37,505 nt of DNA. Source: Bacteroidota bacterium. GTDB taxonomy: Bacteria; Bacteroidota; Bacteroidia; Bacteroidales; UBA7960. Below the pieces are notes generated by a model. The model was not told the origin of the DNA, ran no database searches, and saw nothing but the letters and a program-made list of their open reading frames with translations. The translations under genes were made by a program, and so were the position numbers. The first letter of the stretch is position 1, and each line of letters begins with the position of its first letter. The stretch is from assembly GCA_018335675.1 (NCBI GenBank), contig JAGXRQ010000052.1:1-37505 (forward strand), written 5' to 3'. This document shows positions 17,071 through 25,997 of this stretch, piece after piece.

Positions 17071-18162
17071 ATGGATAAAAATAATGTTGTAGTTATTATG
17101 GCTGGCGGCGCCGGAGAAAGATTCTGGCCAATGAGTCGCGATGCCAAACCCAAACAATTTATCGACATCCTTGGAACAGGCAAAAGCCTAATCAGGCAAA
17201 CATACGAGAGATTTCTTAAGCTATGCCCGCCGGAAAACATTTATATTATTACCAATAAGAATTACAAAACTCTTGTTCAGGAGCAAATACCTGAAATTCG
17301 CAGTGAAAACATTTTTTGCGAACCAACAAGAAAAAACACAGCACCTTGCATTGCTTATGCAGCCTATAAGATTTACGCCGCAAATCCTGATGCAAATATG
17401 GTGGTAGCACCATCAGATCATATAATTTTGAAAGAAGATGCATTTTGCGAGATAGTTACAACTGCTCTTAAGGCTTCTGCAGGCAGCAACAAGCTAATCA
17501 CACTCGGCATTACTCCATCTCGACCTGACACGGAATACGGATATATTCAATTTATTCAGGATTCTATTAATAAGGAAGATAAAAGAATGAAGAAGGTGAA
17601 AACATTTACCGAAAAGCCAAATAAAGAATTAGCTGAATCATTTATTCAAAGCGGTGATTTCCTTTGGAATAGCGGAATATTTGTATGGTCGGCCAAAACA
17701 ATAATTAATGCTTTTGAAAAGCATCAACCTGAACTAAACTTTGTTTTTAAAGAAGCTATACCTCATTATAATACAAATAGTGAACTGGATTATATGAAAA
17801 CGGCCTATGAAGCTTGCAAAAGTATTTCTATTGATTATGCAATAATGGAAAAAGCTGAAAATGTTTTTGTATTTATCAGCGATCTTGGATGGTCTGACCT
17901 TGGCTCTTGGAGAGCTCTTTTTGAGTATAGGCCCAAAGATTCTACAAACAATGCAATTTGCGGAAATAACATTTTAGTTTATGATTCAAAAAATTGCATT
18001 ATTACAATGCCTAAAGATAAAATGGTTTTGATACAAGGCTTGGATGACTATATTGTTGCAGAATCTGATAATGTTTTAATGATTTGCAAAAAATCACAGG
18101 AAGGCCAAATTAGAAAATTTGTAAATGACATAAAAATTAATACTGGCGAAAAGTATATTTGA
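17071..18162 (+). CDS. manC: Mannose-1-phosphate guanylyltransferase
   Basis: Makes GDP-mannose from mannose-1-phosphate and GTP for polysaccharide and glycan synthesis. The 363 residues cover the nucleotidyltransferase domain, with the signature MAGGAGERFWPMSR followed by KPKQF, the APSDH motif, FTEKPN, and SGDFLWNSGIFVWS in the substrate region. It lacks the C-terminal phosphomannose isomerase cupin found in bifunctional ManC/AlgA enzymes, as is usual for the short form. The ATG lies 17 bp after the SprT-like stop, and the gene is followed after 26 bp by the S46 peptidase; this spacing supports an operon. Confidence 0.93.
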   Translation: MDKNNVVVIMAGGAGERFWPMSRDAKPKQFIDILGTGKSLIRQTYERFLKLCPPENIYIITNKNYKTLVQEQIPEIRSENIFCEPTRKNTAPCIAYAAYKIYAANPDANMVVAPSDHIILKEDAFCEIVTTALKASAGSNKLITLGITPSRPDTEYGYIQFIQDSINKEDKRMKKVKTFTEKPNKELAESFIQSGDFLWNSGIFVWSAKTIINAFEKHQPELNFVFKEAIPHYNTNSELDYMKTAYEACKSISIDYAIMEKAENVFVFISDLGWSDLGSWRALFEYRPKDSTNNAICGNNILVYDSKNCIITMPKDKMVLIQGLDDYIVAESDNVLMICKKSQEGQIRKFVNDIKINTGEKYI

Positions 18163-18188
18163 TAAGTTTTACTAACACTCTAAATTTT

Positions 18189-20351
18189 ATGAAAATGATA
18201 AAGAAAATTCTACTAAGTTTTGTTGTTGCTTTTGTGATGCTAATGCCGGCATCTAAAGCCGATGAGGGCATGTGGCCTCCTTTCCTTATCCCTAAAATGC
18301 TCTTTAATGAGATGTCGGATATGGGGTTGAATATTACACCCGAGCAAATGTTTAGTTTTGCTGAAACATCTCTCAAAGACGCTATAGTTAGCTTTGGTGG
18401 GTTTTGTACAGGTGAAATTATATCAGACAAGGGCCTAATACTCACAAACCATCATTGTGGTTATGGACAAATTCAGTCGCATTCTTCTCTTGAAAATGAT
18501 TATCTTAATAATGGTTTCTGGGCAATGAGCCTCGAAGAAGAATTGCCAAATCCAGGTTTATATGTGAGGTTTCTTGTTAATGTTGAAGATGTTACTGCTA
18601 AGATTCTTGACGGCATTAAATCTAATATCACTGAAGACAAAAGGGATTCTATTATTAATGCACGTTCCAGAGAATTGACCGCTAAAGCTATTGAGGGAAC
18701 TCACTATAGAGCCAACGTCAGGTCTTTGTATGCCGGCAATTTCTATTATTTATTTCTATATGAAGACTATACAGATGTAAGGCTTGTTGGAACTCCACCC
18801 AATTCTATAGGTAAATTCGGAGGCGACACTGACAACTGGATGTGGCCTCGTCATACAGGCGACTTTGCTCTTTTCAGAGTCTATACAGGCCCTGATGGAA
18901 AACCAGCCGATTATGCTAAAGAAAACATTCCACTTAAGCCTAAACATTTTCTTCCGGTTTCTTTAAAAGGAGTTAAAGAGGATGATTTTGCTATGATATT
19001 CGGATATCCTGGTAGAACAGAAAGATATCTTACATCTTATGGTATAGAATACAATCTTGAAATGATGTATCCTATAAGAATTGATATTCGCAGAAAGAAG
19101 CTTGACATTATGGAAGAAGCTATGCTGAAGAGCGATAAAGTTAGAATTCAATATGCTTCTAAGCATGCCAGAGTTGCTAATTTCTGGAAAAATTTCATCG
19201 GCATGAGTCAGGCTCTTAAAAAGCACAAGGTTGCTGATAAAAAAAGAGAATTGGAGCGTGAGTTTATAGCTTGGGTTAATAAGGATAAAAAGAGAAAAAC
19301 GGAATACGGCTCTACTATGAAATTATTTGAAGAATCATACGCCGGTGAAAGAAAGGCTCAATCATTTTTATTTATACATTCTGAAGCTTTATCTTCAGGC
19401 CCTGAATTATATCGCCTAATGCAAATGGGTGAGAGGTTTTTGACTTCTTTAGAAGAAAACTCAGATTCTCCCGAAAGAATTGAAATGCACGCCCAAAGGC
19501 TGAAAGCTGGTGCAGAAAGAATATATGAAAATCTTGATCTTGATGTTGATCGAAAGCTTTGGGCTGCCATGATGGAAATGTATTATGAAAACGTTGCTCC
19601 TCAACTAATACCTGAGATATTTAAAGATATTGTAAGAGAATTCAACAACGATTTTAATAAGTTTGCTGATTATGTCTATGCAAATTCCGTGTTTGCAGAT
19701 ATCAATAAGCTTAATGCATTTATTGAGAATCCAGATGCTGAGGCCATTAGAAAAGACTGGGCATACAAGGTTGTTGTGGCAACTTCCGAAAAAGTTGATG
19801 AGGTTGCGGAATCTTTAGAGCAATATCAGGTTATGCGCTCTAAAGCTGAAAGGCTTTTCTTAAAAGGATTAATGGAAATGAAGCCTGATATGAATTTCTA
19901 TCCGGATGCTAATTCAACAATGAGATTTACATACGGGTCTGTTGGAGGATATTATCCTGCAGATGCAGTTTATTATCACTACCTAACTACTATTGAAGGT
20001 ATAATGGAAAAGGAAGACCCAACGCATCATGAGTTTGTTGTTCCTGCTAAGTTGAAAGAGCTATTCGAGAAAAAAGATTATGGCGATTATGCTGAAAATG
20101 GTGTTTTATATGTAAACTTTATTTCTAATAACGATATTACAGGTGGTAATTCTGGAAGTCCGGTTATTAATGGCGATGGACATTTAATTGGTTTGGCTTT
20201 TGACGGAAACTGGGAAGCAATGAGCGGCGATATTTTATTTGAACCGGCCGTTCAACGCACTATTAATGTTGACGCAAGATACATTTTGTTCATAATTGAC
20301 AAATTTGCCGGTGCTGGATATCTGCTTGATGAAATGAAGATTGTTAGATAA
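18189..20351 (+). CDS. S46-family dipeptidyl-peptidase, DPP7 type
   Basis: A periplasmic serine exopeptidase that removes N-terminal dipeptides from oligopeptides, feeding peptide catabolism. I chose the start MKMIKK, which gives a clean signal peptide (720 residues); a TTG 30 bp upstream is possible but adds a non-signal extension. From this start the triad is His89 (TNHHCGYG), Asp225 (RHTGDFA) and Ser655 (GGNSGSPV), with the GGDTDNWMWP motif between. The specificity residue is Gly673 in FDGNWE, where DPP11 enzymes carry Arg. Glycine there is the DPP7 pattern, which prefers hydrophobic residues at P1 rather than Asp/Glu. Length is as expected (about 700-730). It is the last gene of the four-gene cluster, and a strong terminator follows. 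Confidence 0.95.
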   Translation: MKMIKKILLSFVVAFVMLMPASKADEGMWPPFLIPKMLFNEMSDMGLNITPEQMFSFAETSLKDAIVSFGGFCTGEIISDKGLILTNHHCGYGQIQSHSSLENDYLNNGFWAMSLEEELPNPGLYVRFLVNVEDVTAKILDGIKSNITEDKRDSIINARSRELTAKAIEGTHYRANVRSLYAGNFYYLFLYEDYTDVRLVGTPPNSIGKFGGDTDNWMWPRHTGDFALFRVYTGPDGKPADYAKENIPLKPKHFLPVSLKGVKEDDFAMIFGYPGRTERYLTSYGIEYNLEMMYPIRIDIRRKKLDIMEEAMLKSDKVRIQYASKHARVANFWKNFIGMSQALKKHKVADKKRELEREFIAWVNKDKKRKTEYGSTMKLFEESYAGERKAQSFLFIHSEALSSGPELYRLMQMGERFLTSLEENSDSPERIEMHAQRLKAGAERIYENLDLDVDRKLWAAMMEMYYENVAPQLIPEIFKDIVREFNNDFNKFADYVYANSVFADINKLNAFIENPDAEAIRKDWAYKVVVATSEKVDEVAESLEQYQVMRSKAERLFLKGLMEMKPDMNFYPDANSTMRFTYGSVGGYYPADAVYYHYLTTIEGIMEKEDPTHHEFVVPAKLKELFEKKDYGDYAENGVLYVNFISNNDITGGNSGSPVINGDGHLIGLAFDGNWEAMSGDILFEPAVQRTINVDARYILFIIDKFAGAGYLLDEMKIVR

Positions 20352-20413
20352 GTCGAAAGTCGTTAGTCGAAAGTCGAAAGTTGGCAGTCAAAAGTCGGCA
20401 GTCTTAAGTTGCT
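20351..20413 (+). repeat. Degenerate AGTCNNN heptamer array
   Basis: Nine consecutive in-phase 7-bp units start at the last base of the S46 stop codon: AGTCGAA, AGTCGTT, AGTCGAA, AGTCGAA, AGTTGGC, AGTCAAA, AGTCGGC, AGTCTTA, AGTTGCT. The last units form the left arm of the following terminator. On the other strand the unit reads GACTTTC, almost the same as the GACTTCC array at 27901-27933. Confidence 0.88.
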
Positions 20414-20437
20414 TTAAGTCTGCCGACTTTATTTTTT
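20391..20437 (+). terminator. Rho-independent terminator after the S46 peptidase
   Basis: An 11-bp perfect stem (20391-20401 with 20420-20430, AAAGTCGGCAG) continues after one T-T mismatch with five more pairs around a six-base loop. A six-T run follows. The left arm is built from heptamer units of the repeat array. Confidence 0.92.
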
Positions 20438-20487
20438 CGATATTCACAATTTAAATGATTATTTTTCGATATTTGCAAAAAAAAATT

Positions 20488-22905
20488 ATGTTGAAACAAG
20501 TTTCTTTTAAAGCGGTTATTTGCTTTGGTTTAATTTCTTTTCTGTTTTTGTCATTTGCAGAGGTAAAATCCCAAACAGCTCAAAGGCATACTATTAGTGG
20601 ATATGTTTATGAAAAAGGCAGCAAGGAAACTCTTATCGGGGTTAATGTTTACATAAGTAAAATCAGAAGTGGCACAACAACTAATAATTATGGTTTTTAC
20701 TCTATTACTCTACCTTCAGATTCAATAGAGATTGTTTTTTCTTATGTTGGCTATCAAAGTATTGCCGAGAAAGTATTTCTGAATAGAAATATAGTGCTAG
20801 ATATTGAATTAGAGCCTGTTATCTCACTTTCTGAAGTTGTTGTTGAATCTGATAAAGTTGATAGAATTAGCAATACAGCTCAAATGTCGAGGATTGAGGT
20901 ACCTATCCAAAATGTAAAAGCCATCCCTTCTCTTTTAGGTGAAAAAGATGTTTTTAAGATAATTCAACTATTGCCGGGTGTTAAACAAGGTGGCGAAGGC
21001 AGTAGTGGCTATTATGTTAGAGGTGGTGGTCCTGATCAAAACCTCATTATTCTTGATGATGCAATAGTTTATAATGCCAGCCATTTGTTTGGATTCTTTT
21101 CTGTTTTTAATGGTGATGCAATTAAAAATGTTCAGTTGTATAAGGGTGGTTTCCCCGCCAGATTCGGAGGAAGGTTGTCGTCAGTTTTGGATATAAGCAT
21201 GAAAGACGGCAACAAACAAAAATATTCAGGGGAGGCTGGTATTGGAATTATAGCAAGTAGATTGTTGCTTGAAGGACCTATTATAAAAGACAAAGCGTCT
21301 TTCCTGATTTCAGGAAGAAGAACGTATCTTGATGTTTTGATGAAACCATTTATGTCGTCGGAAGCATCCGTGGGTTATTTCTTTTATGATTTGAATGCAA
21401 AATTAAATTATGATATCGATAGAAAAAACAAACTATTCCTTAGTGGCTATTTTGGTAGGGATAAGTTTTTTACGGATATGAAGTCGGGGTCTAATGAATT
21501 TGGAGCCGGACTTTACTGGCAAAATGCCACTACCACACTGAGATGGAACAGGCTTATTACTGACAGGTTTTTTGCAAATCAAAGTTTTATTTTCAGTGAC
21601 TATACATTGAAAATATACATGGACCAAACATTTGAGGGTTACAAATATCAGCTCTCTTATTCATCAGGAATTCAGGATTTTGGCGCTAAAACTGATATGA
21701 GCTGGCACCCGAATCCGTCAAATCTTGTTAGATTCGGATTGCAGTCAACTTACCACAGATTTACTCCCAGTGCATTTGTTATGAGAGATGATTATTTCAA
21801 TGAATTTACAAGTGAAGTTAAAAACATTGATGTTGTTGAATCAGGACTCTATGTCGAAGATGAAATCAAAATAGGAGATAGAATAGTTGTTCATCCCGGC
21901 TTTAGGCTTAGTCATTTTGTTCATGAAGATAAGCATTATTTTGGGCCTGAGCCCAGGTTTTCCACGGTTGTAAAAATAATGGACGACCTTGCATGGAAGG
22001 GTTCTTATGCTTTGATGAACCAATATGTTCATTTATTGAGCCCCACAGGTATAGGATTGCCTACAGATCTTTGGGTGCCTTCAACAAAGAACATTGCGCC
22101 TCAACAGACGTGGCAGATAGCAACCGGCTTTGCCAAAGATTTTCTTGGCCAAAATATTGAAGTTTCAATTGAAGGATATTATAAAAAATCTGATAATACG
22201 ATTGGTTATAAGGAAGGAGCATCGTTTATGCTAATCGACGACCCTTCTAATGCAGAAGAAGTTTCTTGGGAAGATAATATTACTTCAGGTCAAGCATGGT
22301 CATACGGAGGTGAGCTTTTTATTCAGAAAAAAGCAGGGAAATTTTCGGGATGGATAGGATATACTTTGTCATGGACTCAATTGCAGTTTGATGATGTAAA
22401 CAATGGTCAGAAATTCTGGGCCAGATATGATAGCAGACATGATATTTCTTTGGTTGGAATATATGAGTTTTTACCCAATATCCAAATATCTGCTACTTGG
22501 GTATATTCCACAGGAAATGCAATCACTTTACCAACTGGCGAATATGCCTTAGTTACACATAACCCGCTTGGAACTTCTGCTCCTTACTATCATGATAACT
22601 TTTTTGACCAAAATGGAACTCCTTTTCAGTTTTCCGGATATAACTGGATTAGTGATTATGGCGATAAAAACAGTTTTAGAGCAGCTCCCTACCACAGAAT
22701 GGACTTAGGTGTGCAGTTTAAAAAGAAACGCTACATTAAGCAACGCCTGATCGAAAGAACTTTTGAAATAGGAGTTTATAATCTTTACAATAGGAAAAAC
22801 CCATACTTCTATTATATGGGATATGATGATTCTAATCAAAGGGTTTTAAGACAAGTTTCAGTTTTCCCGATTTTACCATCACTTTCTGTTAATTATAAAT
22901 TTTAA
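20488..22905 (+). CDS. TonB-dependent outer-membrane receptor
   Basis: An outer-membrane beta-barrel for energised uptake of an unknown ligand. I prefer the ATG at 20488 (MLKQVSF) because it starts a normal signal peptide ending near KSQ; the in-frame ATG 33 bp upstream adds an untypical MIIFRYLQKK extension. The mature protein opens with a CarboxypepD-regulatory-like domain (HTISGYVYEKGSKETLIGVNV, then GFYSITLP), followed by a plug domain (about 125-235, with YYVRGGGPDQNLIILDD and FPARFGGRLSS) and the barrel, which ends in an aromatic residue (NYKF). The length of 805 residues is moderate and the protein is not a SusC. The partner DUF4249 lipoprotein starts 5 bp after its stop, the usual arrangement for this receptor type in Bacteroidota. 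Confidence 0.93.
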   Translation: MLKQVSFKAVICFGLISFLFLSFAEVKSQTAQRHTISGYVYEKGSKETLIGVNVYISKIRSGTTTNNYGFYSITLPSDSIEIVFSYVGYQSIAEKVFLNRNIVLDIELEPVISLSEVVVESDKVDRISNTAQMSRIEVPIQNVKAIPSLLGEKDVFKIIQLLPGVKQGGEGSSGYYVRGGGPDQNLIILDDAIVYNASHLFGFFSVFNGDAIKNVQLYKGGFPARFGGRLSSVLDISMKDGNKQKYSGEAGIGIIASRLLLEGPIIKDKASFLISGRRTYLDVLMKPFMSSEASVGYFFYDLNAKLNYDIDRKNKLFLSGYFGRDKFFTDMKSGSNEFGAGLYWQNATTTLRWNRLITDRFFANQSFIFSDYTLKIYMDQTFEGYKYQLSYSSGIQDFGAKTDMSWHPNPSNLVRFGLQSTYHRFTPSAFVMRDDYFNEFTSEVKNIDVVESGLYVEDEIKIGDRIVVHPGFRLSHFVHEDKHYFGPEPRFSTVVKIMDDLAWKGSYALMNQYVHLLSPTGIGLPTDLWVPSTKNIAPQQTWQIATGFAKDFLGQNIEVSIEGYYKKSDNTIGYKEGASFMLIDDPSNAEEVSWEDNITSGQAWSYGGELFIQKKAGKFSGWIGYTLSWTQLQFDDVNNGQKFWARYDSRHDISLVGIYEFLPNIQISATWVYSTGNAITLPTGEYALVTHNPLGTSAPYYHDNFFDQNGTPFQFSGYNWISDYGDKNSFRAAPYHRMDLGVQFKKKRYIKQRLIERTFEIGVYNLYNRKNPYFYYMGYDDSNQRVLRQVSVFPILPSLSVNYKF

Positions 22906-22910
22906 ATGCT

Positions 22911-23843
22911 ATGGAAAAGATGAAACAAAACTCTAATATATATATAGTGAAGCTGTTTTTGAAATCAATAGCTATTGTCACTTTTCTAATGCTATTATTT
23001 CCTGCCTGTTCAGATTTGGTAGCAGATATTGAACTGCCTGATTCGGAGCCGAAAATCGTAGCTCATTCTTTTATTTGCCCAGCCGACTCTGCAGTTATGG
23101 CACTGCTCACATGGTCAAATCCGATTAACAGCAATCAGAGTCATTCAAATCCTAAAATTATAGAAAATGCAGTAGTTAAAATTGCTGAAAAAGGTGGAGT
23201 ATTTTCTAATCTTACGTTTTATCCCGAAAGAAAGCTTTATTCATTATCAACCGATATCTTTCCTATAATTGCAGGCAAAAGTTATGTATTAAAGGTTGAG
23301 CTGCCCGATGGGCAAAGTGTTGAGGCAGAATGTTATGTGCCCGGCAAAAACGAGACACTGGAATTGAAAGAGGCAAAAGTTGTGCAGTATAATGAATATG
23401 AAAGGGCCTTCCAGGTTGAATATACATTTGATGACAATGGCTCAGCTGAAACTTATTACTACAGTGCAGCATATCTTGATTCGAGGTTTTTCGACTATAG
23501 AACATTGGAATGGGTTTATTACCAGGAACAATTATGGCCTACCTATGGCAATTCTTATATTCATGCAAAGGGTGAAAGGCCGAAAACTTATTTAATTAGA
23601 GCAGAAACATACATGTATAACGATGAATATGAGGAAGTTCCATACGAAGATGACAGATATGTGACTCTAATGCTTTTGCAAACTGATGAGCATTATTATA
23701 AGTATCATATTGACTTAGAATTCTATTATCCTGATGACTTTTTCTCAGAGCCTATACATATCTATTCTAATGTAAAGGGTGGGAGAGGAGTTTTTGCAGG
23801 ATACAATAAAACGGAATTGAAGGTGTTAGTTGATATTGATTAA
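22911..23843 (+). CDS. DUF4249 outer-membrane lipoprotein
   Basis: A 310-residue lipoprotein with a lipobox FPAC (Cys33 from the first ATG; an ATG nine bases later is also possible). It opens with DIELPDSEPKIVAHSFICPADS and shows the beta-rich DUF4249 pattern: a first domain carrying ENAVVKI, Y-L-V--PDGQ-VEAECYVP, then the YTFDD region. DUF4249 proteins usually sit next to TonB-dependent receptors with a carboxypeptidase-regulatory domain and are thought to be surface or periplasmic accessories; the ligand is unknown. It is the second gene of the receptor pair. It converges with the alkaline phosphatase gene with only six bases between the stop codons, so no intergenic terminator fits. Confidence 0.88.
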   Translation: MEKMKQNSNIYIVKLFLKSIAIVTFLMLLFPACSDLVADIELPDSEPKIVAHSFICPADSAVMALLTWSNPINSNQSHSNPKIIENAVVKIAEKGGVFSNLTFYPERKLYSLSTDIFPIIAGKSYVLKVELPDGQSVEAECYVPGKNETLELKEAKVVQYNEYERAFQVEYTFDDNGSAETYYYSAAYLDSRFFDYRTLEWVYYQEQLWPTYGNSYIHAKGERPKTYLIRAETYMYNDEYEEVPYEDDRYVTLMLLQTDEHYYKYHIDLEFYYPDDFFSEPIHIYSNVKGGRGVFAGYNKTELKVLVDID

Positions 23844-23849
23844 CCTCAA

Positions 23850-25265
23850 TTATCTTTTTCCCCAAAGCAGGAATATCAATTGCGCTATTTCTGTGTTCTG
23901 AATAAAGGGACCTCTTTTAGGGTCATATTCATCGGCAAAAATTTCGAACAACTCAGCTCCAGGCCCTTTTGCAAAAAATGGCACAAGCTGGTTTGTGTGA
24001 TCTGTTGAGTTCCACTTCATTAAAGGAAGATTTCCTTTTCCTGTGTTTTTTACTTTAGAATTAACTATTTGCGGATGTGAAGGTCCTGTAAGATAACCAC
24101 ACTCGTGATCGGCAGTTACAATAATCAAAGTTTCTTCCCAACTGCTATATTTTTCAACCCATTCTACAGCAGCCTTAATAGCATTATTAAACTCTATCTG
24201 TTCTTCTATAGTCCTCTGAGAATAATTGTCATGACTAGCCCAATCAATTGTTCCACCTTCTATCATAGCAAAAAAACCATTTTTATTTTTACTCAATATA
24301 CTAAGTGTTGCTTGAGTCATCTCTTTTAGCTGAGGAACATTTTCGTTAAAAGGATTGTCGTAGGGAAGAAATTCTTCATTAATAAATTCACGATTGCTTT
24401 GTAGGGCATTATAAGCTTGCGCTACTCCCAATATTCTATTGTGTAAAGGATTTTCTATTAATGAAATAAACTCTTCTCGTGTTTGAATTAAATGCCAAGG
24501 GTCAGGCTTTCCATCCCCATTGGCATCTTTAACATAAAAAGTATCTTCTCCTAAAACAAACTGCAATCTTTGGTCATTTATAAGAAGTTGATCCCACAGT
24601 TCACGTCCACCAACGTATTTTGCTTTGCTATTGTATTCTTTTCCGGAGTTATTATAGTCCGGATTGCCCGATCCCATAATAATATCTGCGTATGACCTAA
24701 ACAACAATGATTTTGCAATTTCTTCATAATTATCACGATTGACATTATGAGTTAAAAATCCAGCCGGTGTGGCATGTGAAATAGGAACCGTTGTTGCAAC
24801 TCCAATGCTTTTGCCAAGTTTTTTTGCAATTTCGCTTATGTGTGTTAAAGTATCTCCAAATATTCCAATTCCGATAGATCTGTCAAATGTTTTTTTGCCC
24901 GTAGAAATTGCTGTTGCTCCCGCTCCGCTGTCGGTATGTCCGGTTTTCAGGTATTCAGAATCTGTCCATGCCTTATAAGGATTGTAGCCACCTGCAAAAA
25001 TTGTATCACCTCCTTGTATTTCAAGTACAGCATTATATGTAGCCATTGCAAACTTTACCCAATCATTTTGCTCATAAACTTGAGAATTTGCCTCCCCATG
25101 CTCATAATAATTAGCAGCAAGTATATGATTATAACCCATTCCATCTCCAATGAAGATAATTATGTTTTTAGGATAAGGGAGTGTATCTTCTGTGTATTTG
25201 ACTGATGAGCAGGCATTAAATATGCAACAAACAGATATGAGTAGTGTAGCTTTTAGAAAATTCAT
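23850..25265 (-). CDS. Alkaline phosphatase family lipoprotein
   Basis: A 471-residue metal-dependent phosphomonoesterase that releases phosphate from organic esters outside the cytoplasm. The lipobox IFNAC gives a lipidated Cys19. Metal and active-site motifs are FIGDGMG, TDSGAGATAISTGKKT (the serine is the nucleophile), EGGTIDWASHDN and TADHECGYLTG, with a later STDHTNQLVPFFAKGP segment supplying the last histidine. The gene starts 28 bp after the stop of the P-loop gene and may be cotranscribed with it. No pho-box-like element was recognised. A DxDxDG-like stretch (DANGDGKPD) in the middle could bind calcium. Confidence 0.95.
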   Translation of the reverse strand: MNFLKATLLISVCCIFNACSSVKYTEDTLPYPKNIIIFIGDGMGYNHILAANYYEHGEANSQVYEQNDWVKFAMATYNAVLEIQGGDTIFAGGYNPYKAWTDSEYLKTGHTDSGAGATAISTGKKTFDRSIGIGIFGDTLTHISEIAKKLGKSIGVATTVPISHATPAGFLTHNVNRDNYEEIAKSLLFRSYADIIMGSGNPDYNNSGKEYNSKAKYVGGRELWDQLLINDQRLQFVLGEDTFYVKDANGDGKPDPWHLIQTREEFISLIENPLHNRILGVAQAYNALQSNREFINEEFLPYDNPFNENVPQLKEMTQATLSILSKNKNGFFAMIEGGTIDWASHDNYSQRTIEEQIEFNNAIKAAVEWVEKYSSWEETLIIVTADHECGYLTGPSHPQIVNSKVKNTGKGNLPLMKWNSTDHTNQLVPFFAKGPGAELFEIFADEYDPKRGPFIQNTEIAQLIFLLWGKR

Positions 25266-25293
25266 TTTATAGTACTTAATTCTTTACAAAAAA

Positions 25294-25848
25294 TTAGGCA
25301 TTTTTCTTTTTAATATTGCCTTTGATGTCAGGCAGTTTAATCTTGTCTAATGCTGGTTTAAATTTCTCCCCATCATTTTCAACTATTATATCGGCAAATT
25401 TTCTAACCCTTGAAGATGAGTTCTTTTCCTTTTCTTCAGATTGTTTGCTGATAAATATAAATGATGCCGGCTTTATAATATCAATAATTGAGTTGCTTTC
25501 GCAAACTACCATCTGTTTGTCGCCAATTGCCTCGAGGAATAAATTAAATCCCTCTTCAAGTGTTTCTCTCATCACAATAAGACGATAAACTGCTCTTGCA
25601 CCTGCAGCATACATCTTGTCGGTACTCTTTGTTCCTTCTTGAGGTTCTTCTTTTACCATCCAATAATCATCAAGCATAAAATCAGCCTTGGTATCTCTGG
25701 AATCATTAATATCATGACAACAAACTTTCAAACAAATAACAGGCCCGCTTTTCATTAATTTCTTAATAATATGGCAAGCAACATCAGTCTTTCCGGATTG
25801 ACGGTGTGAGCCGCCAATTACAATCATATTGTCGAATTCTTTTCGCAT
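25294..25848 (-). CDS. P-loop protein, MobB/BioD-like SIMIBI NTPase, unknown function
   Basis: A 184-residue cytoplasmic protein. Its Walker A is GGSHRQSGKT (residues 12-21) with five residues between glycine and GKT, the spacing seen in dethiobiotin-synthetase and CobB/CobQ-type nucleotide-binding sites. A following VICLKVCCHD segment and a later VVCESNS strand fit a MobB-like fold, where a conserved acidic strand precedes a glutamate. The C-terminus is Lys-rich. It lies 149 bp downstream of a molybdate/tungstate-type ABC ATPase on the same strand, so a link with molybdenum or tungsten cofactor is plausible but unproven. Homology is weak and the true substrate is unknown. A candidate -7 box occurs 84 bp before the start. 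Confidence 0.7.
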   Translation of the reverse strand: MRKEFDNMIVIGGSHRQSGKTDVACHIIKKLMKSGPVICLKVCCHDINDSRDTKADFMLDDYWMVKEEPQEGTKSTDKMYAAGARAVYRLIVMRETLEEGFNLFLEAIGDKQMVVCESNSIIDIIKPASFIFISKQSEEKEKNSSSRVRKFADIIVENDGEKFKPALDKIKLPDIKGNIKKKNA

Positions 25849-25931
25849 TTTTAATCTGTTTTAAACTATAACGATGATAATCAAATTGTTATAGAGGATT
25901 AGAATAGCTTAATTGTTTTATTTATCTTCTG

Positions 25932-25939
25932 CAAAAATA
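25932..25939 (-). promoter_or_regulatory. Candidate Bacteroidota -7 promoter box for the P-loop gene
   Basis: On the minus strand this reads TATTTTTG, matching TAnnTTTG. It lies 84 bp before the P-loop gene start, in the 149-bp gap after the ABC ATPase gene. There is no clear -33 TTTG at standard spacing. It suggests that the P-loop and phosphatase genes can be transcribed separately from the ABC genes. Confidence 0.3.
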
Positions 25940-25997
25940 CTTTCTTTTTTACTAAATTCCTATTCTGTTATAGATAAGATCAATGTGTGATTTTGCT

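Noticed and set aside
20455-20487. Upstream ATG as the TonB receptor start
   Set aside because: It adds an extension ending in Lys-Lys-Ile before a complete signal peptide that starts normally at 20488.
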